NCBI GenBank assembly: GCA_020636915.1
Contig: JACJWV010000009.1
Coordinates: 124,001 to 188,000, forward strand
Source of the DNA: Nocardioides sp.
GTDB lineage: Bacteria > Actinomycetota > Actinomycetes > Propionibacteriales > Nocardioidaceae
Direction of reading: 5' to 3'
Length of the DNA stretch: 64,000 nucleotides
Part shown: positions 7,395 to 16,025 of the stretch, piece after piece
Numbering within the stretch: the stretch's first letter is position 1
Layout: the number at the start of each line of letters is the position of its first letter
Made by a program: the position numbers and the translations under genes
The notes under the pieces: model-generated
The model's input: only the letters and a program-made list of their open reading frames with translations
What the model was told of the DNA's origin: nothing
The model's database searches: none

Positions 7395-9633
7395 CCCGCA
7401 GGGCGTGGAGCGTAAGAGCGAGGCAGGTTGCCCCGTGATGCACGACTCCGCCGCCGCCCAGGGCAGCGAGAGCGAGAACCCGGCGATCGACTCGCCGACC
7501 CCCAAGCCCGGGCGCCCGCACACCAACAAGGACTGGTGGCCCAACCAGCTCGACCTGTCGGTGCTGCACGCGCACTCGCCGAAGGCGAGCCCGCTCCCGG
7601 CCGACTTCAGCTACGCCGCGGAGTTCGAGCAGCTCGACCTCGCCGAGCTGCGCCGCGACATCGTCGAGGTGCTCAACACCTCTCAGGACTGGTGGCCGGC
7701 CGACTTCGGCCACTACGGCGGCCTGTTCATCCGGATGAGCTGGCACGCGGCCGGCACCTACCGCATCAGCGACGGCCGGGGTGGTGCCGGCGACGGCGCG
7801 CAGCGCTTCGCGCCGCTCAACAGCTGGCCGGACAACGCGAACCTCGACAAGGCCCGGCGGCTGCTGTGGCCGGTCAAGCAGAAGCACGGCCAGAAGATCT
7901 CGTGGGCCGACCTGCTGGTGTACGCCGGCAACGTGGCGCTGGAGGACATGGGATTCTCGACCTTCGGGTTCGGCTTCGGTCGCCCGGACGTCTGGGAGCC
8001 CGAGGAGGTCTACTGGGGTCCGGAGGACACCTGGCTCGGCGACGAGCGCTACAGCGGTGAGCGCGACCTGTCCAACCCTCTCGGCGCCGTCCAGATGGGA
8101 CTGATCTACGTCAATCCCGAGGGCCCGAACGGCAACCCCGACCCGGTCGCGTCGGCACGCGACATCCGGGACACCTTCGGCCGGATGGCCATGAACGACG
8201 AGGAGACGGTCGCCCTCATCGCCGGCGGTCACACGTTCGGCAAGACCCACGGCGCCGGCGACGCCGACCTGGTCGGGCCCGAGCCCGAGGGCGCCCCGTT
8301 GGAGGAGCAGGGCCTGGGGTGGCGCAGCGGGTTCGGCTCCGGAAAGGGCGCCGACGCCATCACGTCCGGCCTCGAGGTCACCTGGACGACCACCCCGACC
8401 CGGTGGAGCAACGACTTCTTCAAGCTCCTCTTCGGCTACGAGTGGGAGCTCACCAAGAGCCCCGCGGGCGCGCACCAGTGGGTCGCCAAGGACGCCGACG
8501 ACATCATCCCCGGCCCCACGCCGGACTCGCCCAAGCGCAAGCCGACGATGCTGACCAGCGACCTCGCGCTCCGCTTCGACCCCGAGTACGAGAAGATCTC
8601 GCGCCGGTTCCTGGAGAACCCCAACGAGTTCGCGCTGGCCTTCGCCAAGGCCTGGTACAAGCTGCTCCACCGCGACATGGGCCCGGTCGCCCGTTACCTC
8701 GGCCCGTGGGTCCCCGAGGAGCAGCCGTGGCAGGACCCCGTCCCGGCCGTCGACCACGAGCTGGTGACCGACGCCGACGTGGCCGCGCTCAAGCAGCAGG
8801 TCCTCGACTCCGGCCTCTCGGTCGACCAGCTCGTGTCGACCGCGTGGGCGTCGGCGGCCAGCTTCCGCTCGACCGACAAGCGCGGCGGCGCGAACGGAGC
8901 TCGGATCCGTCTCGAGCCCCAGCGCAGCTGGGAGGTGAACCAGCCCGAGCAGCTGGCGACCGTTCTCGAGACACTCGAGGGCATCCAGCAGCGGTTCAAC
9001 GACGCCGGTGGCGCCAGGATCTCGCTGGCCGACCTCATCGTGCTCGCGGGGACCGCGGCGGTGGAGAAGGCGGCTCGCGACGCCGGCGTCGACGTGACGG
9101 TGCCTTTCCACCCGGGTCGCACCGACGCCACGCAGGAGCAGACCGACGTCGAGTCGTTCGCGGTGCTCGAGCCGCGCGCCGACGGGTTCCGCAACTACCT
9201 GCAGCCGGGCGAGAAGCTCCAGCCCGAGGTGCTGCTGGTGGACCGCGCCTACATGCTCGGGCTGAGCGCTCCCGAGATGACGGTCCTGGTCGGCGGCCTG
9301 CGGGCGCTGGGCGCCAACACCGGTGGCAGCCAGCACGGCGTGCTGACCGACCGCGCGGGAGTGCTGAGCAACGACTTCTTCGTCAACCTGCTGTCGACAG
9401 GCACGCAGTGGAAGGCGTCGGAGTCGGAGGAGAACGTATACGAGATCCGCGACCTGGCCAGCGGTGACGTGCGCTGGACGGCGACGGCGGTGGACCTGGT
9501 CTTCGGGTCCAACTCCCAGCTGCGGGCCCTCGCCGAGGTCTACGCCAGCGACGACGCCCGGGAGAAGTTCGTCACGGACTTCGCCGACGCCTGGGTCAAG
9601 GTCATGGACGCCGACCGGTTCGACCTCGCCTGA
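7378..9633 (+). CDS. katG: Catalase-peroxidase
   Basis: A 751-residue bifunctional haem enzyme that destroys hydrogen peroxide and oxidises small substrates. The N-terminal haem domain contains the distal RMSWHAAGTYR motif (Arg, Trp, His), the Tyr of GLIYVNPEGPNG and the Met near MAMNDEE that form the Met-Tyr-Trp adduct, and the proximal His in AGGHTFGKTHGAG. The degenerate C-terminal peroxidase-like domain follows from about residue 430. The start is the ATG with GGAAGGAAG upstream, overlapping the end of furA; the pair is one operon under the palindrome at 6847. Family members of this kind activate isoniazid in mycobacteria. Confidence 0.97.
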   Translation: MTDSSDPQGVERKSEAGCPVMHDSAAAQGSESENPAIDSPTPKPGRPHTNKDWWPNQLDLSVLHAHSPKASPLPADFSYAAEFEQLDLAELRRDIVEVLNTSQDWWPADFGHYGGLFIRMSWHAAGTYRISDGRGGAGDGAQRFAPLNSWPDNANLDKARRLLWPVKQKHGQKISWADLLVYAGNVALEDMGFSTFGFGFGRPDVWEPEEVYWGPEDTWLGDERYSGERDLSNPLGAVQMGLIYVNPEGPNGNPDPVASARDIRDTFGRMAMNDEETVALIAGGHTFGKTHGAGDADLVGPEPEGAPLEEQGLGWRSGFGSGKGADAITSGLEVTWTTTPTRWSNDFFKLLFGYEWELTKSPAGAHQWVAKDADDIIPGPTPDSPKRKPTMLTSDLALRFDPEYEKISRRFLENPNEFALAFAKAWYKLLHRDMGPVARYLGPWVPEEQPWQDPVPAVDHELVTDADVAALKQQVLDSGLSVDQLVSTAWASAASFRSTDKRGGANGARIRLEPQRSWEVNQPEQLATVLETLEGIQQRFNDAGGARISLADLIVLAGTAAVEKAARDAGVDVTVPFHPGRTDATQEQTDVESFAVLEPRADGFRNYLQPGEKLQPEVLLVDRAYMLGLSAPEMTVLVGGLRALGANTGGSQHGVLTDRAGVLSNDFFVNLLSTGTQWKASESEENVYEIRDLASGDVRWTATAVDLVFGSNSQLRALAEVYASDDAREKFVTDFADAWVKVMDADRFDLA

Positions 9634-9709
9634 CCGCAGCACCACCATCCGGGGGTCCGGCCGCACCGCGGCCGGGCCCTCGGCTGCGTCGCGGGCGGCC
9701 CCGAAGGGG

Positions 9710-9772
9710 TGCGGATTGGTCACCAACCGCAGATTTCAGGCCGCTCGACGTGCGGTTGGTGACCAATCCGCG
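9710..9772. repeat. REPIN-like 63-bp element, copy 2
   Basis: Arms at 9710-9731 and 9751-9772 form a perfect inverted repeat apart from the outermost base, with a 19-nt spacer. Located 77 nt after katG and before the promoter of the CHAP gene. Confidence 0.87.
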
Positions 9773-9785
9773 TGCCACAGGGGCT

Positions 9786-9803
9786 AATCACATCATTGTG
9801 ATT
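9786..9803. promoter_or_regulatory. Palindromic operator AATCACA-TCAT-TGTGATT
   Basis: A perfect 7-bp inverted repeat with a 4-nt centre in the control region of the CHAP gene. TCACA and TGTGA half-sites are the letters used by CRP/FNR-family regulators, but in the opposite orientation to the usual TGTGA-N6-TCACA. Its AT-richness stands out from the surroundings. TTGACA at 9829-9834 and TAGACT at 9874-9879 lie downstream. Confidence 0.55.
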
Positions 9804-9873
9804 TAACCCGACACGCCGCAACAAACCCTTGACAATTTCAGTCACAGCGTTCCCAGAAGGGCACTCGAGTCCC

Positions 9874-9879
9874 TAGACT
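9874..9879 (+). promoter_or_regulatory. -10 element of a leaderless CHAP-protein mRNA
   Basis: TAGACT is a near-consensus -10, 7 nt before the GTG at 9887, with no Shine-Dalgarno between. Confidence 0.6.
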
Positions 9880-9886
9880 CCCACCC

Positions 9887-11566
9887 GTGACGCTGCGGAC
9901 CAGGCTGCTCGCGCCCCTCACCGCTGCCCTTGCCGGGGCACTGGTCTCGGGGCTCGTCGGGCTCGTCGGGCTCGCCCCGGCGCAGGCCGGCACCGTGGGT
10001 GACCACGGTGGTCGCAGCCGCGGGCCGGACATCGTCCTCAAGCGCAGCTCCTACCTCTGCTACGGCTACGCCGACTGCCGCGACAAGGGCATGGGCAACG
10101 CGGGGTACGCACAGGCCAACGACAAGATGTACTGGCGGATGTACAGCGGCCACAACTGCACCAACTACGCCGCCTACCGCATGGTGCGCAGCGGGATGCC
10201 GAACACGCGTCCGTGGTCGGGCGGCGGGAACGCGATGTACTGGGGCACCTCGATGCCCGACATCACCGACGGGACGCCGCGGGTCGGCGCGGTCGCGTGG
10301 TGGAAGGCCAACGCGGGACCGGCGGGGTCCGTCGGCCACGTCGCGTACGTCGAGAAGGTGGTCTCCGGCGACGAGGTGATCGTCTCCCAGGACAGCTGGG
10401 GCGGCGACTTCTCGTGGGCCGTCATCACCCGCTCCAGCGGCAACTGGCCCAGCGGGTTCATCCACTTCAACGACCGCGACCTGACCAACGAGAGCGCGCC
10501 GACCATCGACGGCGTCGCCAAGGTCGGCTCGGTCCTCACCAGCACCCCGGGCACCTGGAAGCCGGCGGACGTCGACGTCGCCTACCAGTGGTACGCCGAC
10601 GGGCGGAAGATCGCCGGCGCCACCGACGACAGCCTCCGCCTGACCCGGGCCCGCATCGACCAGGTCATCACGGTCACGACCACCGCCAGCAAGCCCGGGT
10701 TCCCGACGCGGAGCGCGCGATCGGCGGCCACGGACGCGGTGCTCCCCGGCACGCTGAAGAATCTGACGGCGCCGACGATCTCCGGCGCACCGCAGGTCGA
10801 CTCGACGCTGACCCTCGACACCGGCACCTGGTCGCCGACCCCGGACAGCCTCGACGTCGTCTGGCTGGCCGACGGCCAGCCGATCGAGGGCGTCACCGGC
10901 GCCTCGACGCTGGCGCTGACCCCGGACCTGGTGGGGACCACGATCTCGGCCACCGTCACCGCCCGACGCGTCGGCTACGCGGCGGTCACCGCGACGGCCA
11001 CGGCGACCGAGCCGGTCGCGCCGGGCACCATCACCGTCACCACCCCGCCGACCATCCACGGGCTGGTGGAGTTCGGCCAGACCCTGACCGTCGACACCGG
11101 GGCCTACCGACCTGCCGACGCGGCGGTCGCCGTGCAGTGGCTGCGTGACGGCGCGCCGATCGACGGGGCGACGGCGACGTCGTACCAGATCCAGAACGTC
11201 GACCTCGGCACCCGGCTCTCGGCGCGGGTGACGCTGACCCGCCCCGGCTACTCCGCCGACGTGGTCGACACGGACTCGACGATCCCGGTGCGCTCGGACC
11301 CGAGGATCCGGGCACAGGTCGAGCGCCTGACCACCCGGCACGGCCTGCGGGTGACCGTGGGCCTGCTCGCCCCGGGTGTCGACGTGGTGACGGGTCCGGT
11401 CGTCGTCCGCGTCGCCGGCGTCGCGCGGGCGGTCGACCTCCGCAACGGCACCGCGCGCGTCGTCCTGACCGGCCTGCCGCCCGGCACCCGCACGATGACC
11501 GTGCGGTACGGCGGCAGCCCGACCGTCAACCGGCTGGTCCTCACCCGCGACGTGCGCGTGCCCTGA
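9887..11566 (+). CDS. Secreted CHAP-domain protein with Ig-like repeats
   Basis: A 559-residue exported protein. The signal peptide covers about residues 1-34 and ends APAQA. The CHAP (cysteine/histidine amidohydrolase-peptidase) domain spans about 45-200: the nucleophile lies in SGHNCTNYAAYRM and the histidine in VGHVAYVEKV. Then come three repeats of about 90 residues, each with a GTW or GAY turn, YQWYADG or VQWLRDG-type strands and an ASKPGF/RPGYSA-type strand end, like the Ig-like A-type modules of actinobacterial surface proteins. A last beta-rich domain closes the chain. Likely a peptidoglycan amidase or endopeptidase held at the envelope by the repeats. The GTG start follows TAGACT by 7 nt. 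Confidence 0.85.
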   Translation: MTLRTRLLAPLTAALAGALVSGLVGLVGLAPAQAGTVGDHGGRSRGPDIVLKRSSYLCYGYADCRDKGMGNAGYAQANDKMYWRMYSGHNCTNYAAYRMVRSGMPNTRPWSGGGNAMYWGTSMPDITDGTPRVGAVAWWKANAGPAGSVGHVAYVEKVVSGDEVIVSQDSWGGDFSWAVITRSSGNWPSGFIHFNDRDLTNESAPTIDGVAKVGSVLTSTPGTWKPADVDVAYQWYADGRKIAGATDDSLRLTRARIDQVITVTTTASKPGFPTRSARSAATDAVLPGTLKNLTAPTISGAPQVDSTLTLDTGTWSPTPDSLDVVWLADGQPIEGVTGASTLALTPDLVGTTISATVTARRVGYAAVTATATATEPVAPGTITVTTPPTIHGLVEFGQTLTVDTGAYRPADAAVAVQWLRDGAPIDGATATSYQIQNVDLGTRLSARVTLTRPGYSADVVDTDSTIPVRSDPRIRAQVERLTTRHGLRVTVGLLAPGVDVVTGPVVVRVAGVARAVDLRNGTARVVLTGLPPGTRTMTVRYGGSPTVNRLVLTRDVRVP

Positions 11567-11597
11567 TCCGGGTCGAGCCCGGCTCCGACCGGTCCCG

Positions 11598-13076
11598 CTA
11601 CTGGCTGACCGGGTGGTAGCCGCAGGCGTCGTCCGTCCGCACCGCCTTGCCGGGGTCGCCCTTGGCGCCGCCACCCGGGTGCGGCTCGAGCGCCTTGGCG
11701 ACCACCGACTGCATCCAGGTGAAGTCGGGGTCACCGGAGAAGAACTTGTCCGAGGAGACGAACGCGATCGAGCGCACCTTCTTCTCCTTGACCTTCAGCG
11801 CGAGGTCGACGAAGTCCGGCATCAGCTCGCGCGGCACGTCGGTGCGCAGGATCTCCTCCCCCGCCTTCGCCAACGCCTGGTAGCGGCGCAGCACGTTGAG
11901 GGGGTCCGCCTCCTCGATGATCGCGTTGACCATGCAGCGCTGGCGCAGCATCCGCTCGTAGTCGTCCGACCCCCACCGGCCGCGGGAATACCAGAGCGCG
12001 TGGAAGCCGTCGAGGTGCTGGTTCGGCCCCGGCTGGAGATAGCCGGTCGGCGGGATCCCCGCGTCGGTGTTGCCGTTGATGGCGATCGGCTCGTTGATGT
12101 TGACGGTGACCCCGCCGATCGCGTCGACGAGCTGCTGGAAGCCGAGCAGGTTGATCAGCACGTAGTAGTCCACGTGGGTGCCGAGGCTGCCGGCGACCGC
12201 CTGCTTGATCGCGTCGGCGCCCTCGTTCTCCGAGTTCCCCAGGATGTGGGGGTAGAGCGCGGGCACCTGGCTGTAGACCGCGTTGAGCATCCAGTTGCCG
12301 GCGTCCGCGCTGGGGTCGCTGGTGCGGAACCCGTCCGGGAACACCTCGTGCAGCGGGCTGTCCTCGGGGAACTGGGCGTTCATCATGTTGCGCGGCAGGC
12401 TGAACATCACCGCCTTGCCGGTGTGGGTGTCCATGCTCAGCAGGATCACCGAGTCGGTGCGGATCCCCGTGCGCCCCACTCCCCCGTCCCCGCCGAGCAG
12501 CAGCACGTTGACCCGGTCGCGCCCGCCCCACGGGTCGGCCTCGGTGGTGTTGGTCGGGACGGTCGCGGTCTGCTCGTCCTTGAAGACGGTGGCGACGAAG
12601 TGCGCCTGCGTGTTGGCCAGCCGCACGCTCTGCACCGCGGGGATGGCGACCAGCACGCACAGCAAGGTGACGACGATCGCGCCGAGCGTGCTCTCCAGGC
12701 GGCGCATGGCCAGCGGTCGCGCCATCACGTAGGTCGTCACGACGGTGAACGCCCAGACGGCGAACGCCACGCCCAGCACCGCGCCGGCCACCCGCAGCCG
12801 GGTCGGGTCGAAGGCCATCTCGACGAACCGGTGCCAGTCCTGGGCGTAGTACCCCAGGACGGCCAGCCCGGCGAGGAAGACCCCGAGGACGGCGTACCCG
12901 AGCCGCCGGCCGGTCCACAGGTAGCCGGCGCCGGGGACCACGGCGCCCAGGACCGTGACACCCAGCGCACCGCCCAGGGTCTTGGCCCGCCGGAACGGCT
13001 GCCGGTCGCGTGGGGCCCGGTGCCGCGGGCGCGCCGAAGGCACGACGGCACTCTTCGACTCCGTCGACACCGACAT
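11598..13076 (-). CDS. LytR-CpsA-Psr (LCP) family ligase
   Basis: A 492-residue membrane-anchored protein that transfers polyprenyl-linked glycopolymers to peptidoglycan. Four hydrophobic helices lie in residues about 30-165, more than the single anchor usual in LCP proteins. The extracellular catalytic domain then begins DRVNVLLLGGDGG, followed by RTDSVILLSMDTHTGK and FSLPRN, with the pyrophosphate-binding arginines in WYSRGRWGSDDYERMLRQR. GGGAGGG lies upstream of the ATG as ribosome-binding site. Convergent with the CHAP gene, 31 nt apart; both act on the cell wall. Confidence 0.93.
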   Translation of the reverse strand: MSVSTESKSAVVPSARPRHRAPRDRQPFRRAKTLGGALGVTVLGAVVPGAGYLWTGRRLGYAVLGVFLAGLAVLGYYAQDWHRFVEMAFDPTRLRVAGAVLGVAFAVWAFTVVTTYVMARPLAMRRLESTLGAIVVTLLCVLVAIPAVQSVRLANTQAHFVATVFKDEQTATVPTNTTEADPWGGRDRVNVLLLGGDGGVGRTGIRTDSVILLSMDTHTGKAVMFSLPRNMMNAQFPEDSPLHEVFPDGFRTSDPSADAGNWMLNAVYSQVPALYPHILGNSENEGADAIKQAVAGSLGTHVDYYVLINLLGFQQLVDAIGGVTVNINEPIAINGNTDAGIPPTGYLQPGPNQHLDGFHALWYSRGRWGSDDYERMLRQRCMVNAIIEEADPLNVLRRYQALAKAGEEILRTDVPRELMPDFVDLALKVKEKKVRSIAFVSSDKFFSGDPDFTWMQSVVAKALEPHPGGGAKGDPGKAVRTDDACGYHPVSQ

Positions 13077-13118
13077 GGCGCACCCTCCCGCCGATCTCGG
13101 CAGGACGTTACCTGAGGA

Positions 13119-13496
13119 CTAGCGTTCGTCGGTGAACCGGACCCGGTCGGCGTGGACGGGCGCGCCGTGGTCGATCGCCGAGGACGTGGCCGTGGAGATC
13201 ACGGCCCGGACGCGGGCGCGCTCCCGGTCGACCCCCGGCGGGCAGGCGACCCGCACCAGCCTGGTGTCCTCGGGAGCGAGGGCGGCCTGGTAGCCGTCAC
13301 TGGCGAGCGCGGCCAGCACGACGGCCGGGTCCTGGCTCTCGGGGACGCGGTACTCCAGGGTCGCCGTCTCCGGGGCGTTGATCGACCGCGCCACCCGCTG
13401 ACGGTCCCGCGCCGCGGGCACGACGAGGAAGACTACAAACATCACCACGATCAGCAGCACCGCGGCGATGACCAGACCCGGAAGACCTCCACCCAT
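13119..13496 (-). CDS. Single-pass membrane protein of unknown function
   Basis: A 125-residue protein not matched to a family. It has a short N-terminus, one strong hydrophobic helix at about residues 6-27, and an extracytoplasmic or cytoplasmic domain of mixed strands with an RVACPPG stretch containing the only cysteine. The ATG of MGGGLPGL was preferred to an upstream TTG that would add 11 residues. It sits 37 nt after the acyl-CoA synthetase gene on the same strand and may be cotranscribed. Nothing in the sequence shows a function. Confidence 0.7.
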   Translation of the reverse strand: MGGGLPGLVIAAVLLIVVMFVVFLVVPAARDRQRVARSINAPETATLEYRVPESQDPAVVLAALASDGYQAALAPEDTRLVRVACPPGVDRERARVRAVISTATSSAIDHGAPVHADRVRFTDER

Positions 13497-13533
13497 GCCG
13501 CGCCGGTGCCCGGCGACCGCCCGGCGCAAACGG

Positions 13534-15123
13534 TCAGGCGGGCACGCCGGCGTCGCTCGAGTACGCCGTCCCGCGGGCGGCCCTGGTCCACAGCACGCCG
13601 TTGCCCGCGGTCGGGCCCTGGGCGGCGAGCTCGCGCTTGAGCACCTTGTTGGTCGCGGTGCTCGGCAGGTCGGGCGCGACCCGCACGAACCTGGGCCAGG
13701 CCTTGACGGAGAGGTCGGGCTGGGCCGCGAGGAACTCCTGGAGCTCGGCGGGGGTCAGGGTCGCCTCGTCCTGCAGGACGAGCGCCGCCATCACCTGGTC
13801 GCCCACGTGCTCGTCCGGGACGGCGTAGACGGCGACCCGGTTGACCGCGGGCAGCCGCTGGAGGATCCGCTCGATCGGGGCGGCGGCCAGGTTCTCCCCG
13901 TCGACCCGCATCCAGTCCGCGGTCCGGCCGGCGAGGTAGATCCATCCGTCCACGTCCCGGTAGGCGAGGTCACCGGACCAGTACATGCCGTGCCGCATCC
14001 GCTCGTCGTTGGCCGCCTGGTCGTTGTAGTAGCCACCGAAGTAGCCACCTCCGGTCGTGTTCACCAGCTCCCCGACCGCCTCGGCGGCGTTGAGGAGCAA
14101 GCCATGCTCGTCGAACTCCGCGACGGCACACTCGGTCACGGTGTCGGCGTTGTAGATGGCGACGCCGTCGAAGCCCTTGCCGATCGAGCCCGGGGGCGTG
14201 CCGGGCTCGCGCGTGATGATCACCGCCAGCTCGGTCGACCCGAAGCCGTCCCAGACGTCACATCCGAAGCGGCGGGCGAACTCCTCGATGTCGCGGTCGC
14301 TGGCCTCGTTGCCGAACGCGACCCGCAGTGTGTTGTGCCGGTCGTCGGCGCGCTCGGGGGTCGCCAGCACGTAGGCGAGCGGCTTCCCGACGTAGTTCAT
14401 GTAGGTGACGCCGTACTCCCGCACGTCGTCGAGGAATCTCGACGCGCTGAACCGGGCGGGCACGATCGTCGCCCCGGCACACACCGCCGGGCTCCAGCCG
14501 GCCACGACGGCGTTGGAGTGGAACAGCGGCATCGAGACGTAACAGACGTCGTCGGGGCCGAGCTCGAACCGGCCCTGGAGGTTCAGGCCCGAGAAGAGCA
14601 CCATCAGGTGGCTGACCTGGACGGCCTTGGGGTCGCCGCTGGTGCCGGAGGTGAAGATCATCATGAAGGTGTCCATGGCGCCGACCTCGGCGTACGGCGT
14701 CAGCGCGCCCGCTCCGGCGATGAGGTCGGCCCACTCGGGCGTGGACGTGTCGAGCACGCGCACGTCCTCCAGGTCCAGGCCGTCGAGGAGAGGACGGTGC
14801 TCGGCGTCGGTCACGAGCACCTGGCACTCGGCGCGGCGCACGTCCTGGACCAGGCCCTCCCCCCGACGGGTGGTGTTGATGCCGCACAGGGTGAACCCGC
14901 CGAGCCCACCCGCGGCCATCATCCGCAGCATGTCGGGTCCGTTGCCGAGCAGCGTGCCCACGTGCACGGGACGGTCGGGGTCGCTCACTCCCAGCAGCGC
15001 CGAAGCGACGGCCGACGACTCGGCGACGTGCTCCCGCCAGGTCCAGCTCCGGTCGCCGTACCGGATCGCGACGTGGTCGTCCTCCGCCCGCTCCCGGAGC
15101 AGCTGCTGGATCGTCTCGGCCAT
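13534..15123 (-). CDS. FadD-type acyl-CoA synthetase
   Basis: A 529-residue adenylate-forming enzyme that activates a carboxylic acid to acyl-AMP and then acyl-CoA. The AMP-binding core contains the P-loop FTSGTSGDPKAVQVSH near residue 165 and the DGFGSTE motif near 290. YWSGDLAYRDVDGW follows near 390, then the hinge region AGRTADWMRVDGEN. The catalytic lysine is in STATNKVLKREL near the end. GGAGGGGAAGGC precedes the ATG. Closest in pattern to mycobacterial FadD17-like proteins, but chain-length or substrate specificity cannot be read. Confidence 0.9.
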   Translation of the reverse strand: MAETIQQLLRERAEDDHVAIRYGDRSWTWREHVAESSAVASALLGVSDPDRPVHVGTLLGNGPDMLRMMAAGGLGGFTLCGINTTRRGEGLVQDVRRAECQVLVTDAEHRPLLDGLDLEDVRVLDTSTPEWADLIAGAGALTPYAEVGAMDTFMMIFTSGTSGDPKAVQVSHLMVLFSGLNLQGRFELGPDDVCYVSMPLFHSNAVVAGWSPAVCAGATIVPARFSASRFLDDVREYGVTYMNYVGKPLAYVLATPERADDRHNTLRVAFGNEASDRDIEEFARRFGCDVWDGFGSTELAVIITREPGTPPGSIGKGFDGVAIYNADTVTECAVAEFDEHGLLLNAAEAVGELVNTTGGGYFGGYYNDQAANDERMRHGMYWSGDLAYRDVDGWIYLAGRTADWMRVDGENLAAAPIERILQRLPAVNRVAVYAVPDEHVGDQVMAALVLQDEATLTPAELQEFLAAQPDLSVKAWPRFVRVAPDLPSTATNKVLKRELAAQGPTAGNGVLWTRAARGTAYSSDAGVPA

Positions 15124-15248
15124 GCCTTCCCCTCCCCGGACCCTGGGGTCCCGGCCCACCCGGTTGACGCGTGTCAACGTAGGCGACGGCCTCCGGATCT
15201 GCAACGCGTTCTAGTTCCGGTGCTGGCGGGCTACGGCCGCAAGGGACG

Positions 15249-15311
15249 TGCGGATTGGTCACCAACCGCACGTCTGGGCCCCGAAAACGTGCGGTTGGTG
15301 ACCAATCCGTG
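15249..15311. repeat. REPIN-like 63-bp element, copy 3
   Basis: Arms 15249-15270 and 15290-15311 with a 19-nt spacer whose ends (CG...CG) extend the stem by two pairs. It lies in the divergent gap between the acyl-CoA synthetase and the molybdopterin oxidoreductase, so it is not confined to gene 3' ends. Confidence 0.87.
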
Positions 15312-15400
15312 GGTGTCGCGGGGCGGGTCCGGTCCCGGGGCGGCCACCGGACGAGCGGCGTCCGAGCCGGGCGACACCGGCGACGCGGCATACTGGACCG

Positions 15401-16012
15401 GTGCCCGTCACCCGCGGATTCCTCGGCAAGCGTCGGCCCGAGCGCCCCGACCGGCTGCCACCGGGCCAGTACGACACCGGCAGCTCGTGGCCGACCCTGA
15501 CGGCCGAGGCAACGCCGCGGATCGACCTGGACTCCTGGACCATGTCGGTCGACGGGCTGGTGGGGCGCCCGCAGGCGTGGACCTGGGGCGAGGTGCAGGC
15601 GTTGCCGGTGTCGTCGTACGTCGGCGACATCCACTGCGTCACGACCTGGTCGAAGTTCGACATGACCTTCCGCGGCGTCAGCGTCGACACCCTGCTGGAC
15701 GCGGCGATGCCGCTGCCGGAGGCCGGCTTCGTGCTGGCCCACTCGACCACCGGCTACACGACCAACCTGCCGCTTGCGGACGTCACCGGCGGCAAGGCGT
15801 GGATCGTCTGGGAGGTCGACGGCAAGCCGCTGCCGACCGGCCACGGCGGTCCGGTGCGGCTGCTCGTCCCGCACCTCTACTTCTGGAAGTCGGCGAAGTG
15901 GATCACCCGGCTGGAGCTCCTCGAGCGCGACCGGCCGGGCTTCTGGGAGCAGAACGGCTACCACGACCGCGGCGACCCCTGGCTGGAGCAGCGCTACCAG
16001 GGTGACCCGTGA
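15401..16012 (+). CDS. Sulfite-oxidase-like molybdopterin oxidoreductase
   Basis: A 203-residue cytoplasmic protein (no signal peptide) with an oxidoreductase molybdopterin domain. The single cysteine in VGDIHCVTTWSKFD is the expected molybdenum ligand. GHGGPVRLLVPHLYFWKSAKW is the conserved core end (Arg and Lys contacting the cofactor). It is a compact, single-domain member, unlike full sulfite oxidases with a haem or dimerisation domain. The next gene is a flavin reductase that can supply or take electrons, a common pairing. The GTG follows CATACT by 6 nt, suggesting a leaderless mRNA. The physiological substrate is unknown. Confidence 0.9.
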   Translation: MPVTRGFLGKRRPERPDRLPPGQYDTGSSWPTLTAEATPRIDLDSWTMSVDGLVGRPQAWTWGEVQALPVSSYVGDIHCVTTWSKFDMTFRGVSVDTLLDAAMPLPEAGFVLAHSTTGYTTNLPLADVTGGKAWIVWEVDGKPLPTGHGGPVRLLVPHLYFWKSAKWITRLELLERDRPGFWEQNGYHDRGDPWLEQRYQGDP

Positions 16013-16025
16013 CGGCGGCGCGGTG

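Noticed and set aside
7246..9726. Long reading frame antisense to katG
   Set aside because: It mirrors katG codons and has no recognisable fold; katG motifs are complete on the plus strand.
9842..11734. Long reading frame antisense to the CHAP gene
   Set aside because: Its product is Arg/Gly/Asp-rich without domains, and the opposite strand has signal peptide, catalytic motifs and a promoter; it is a by-product of high GC.
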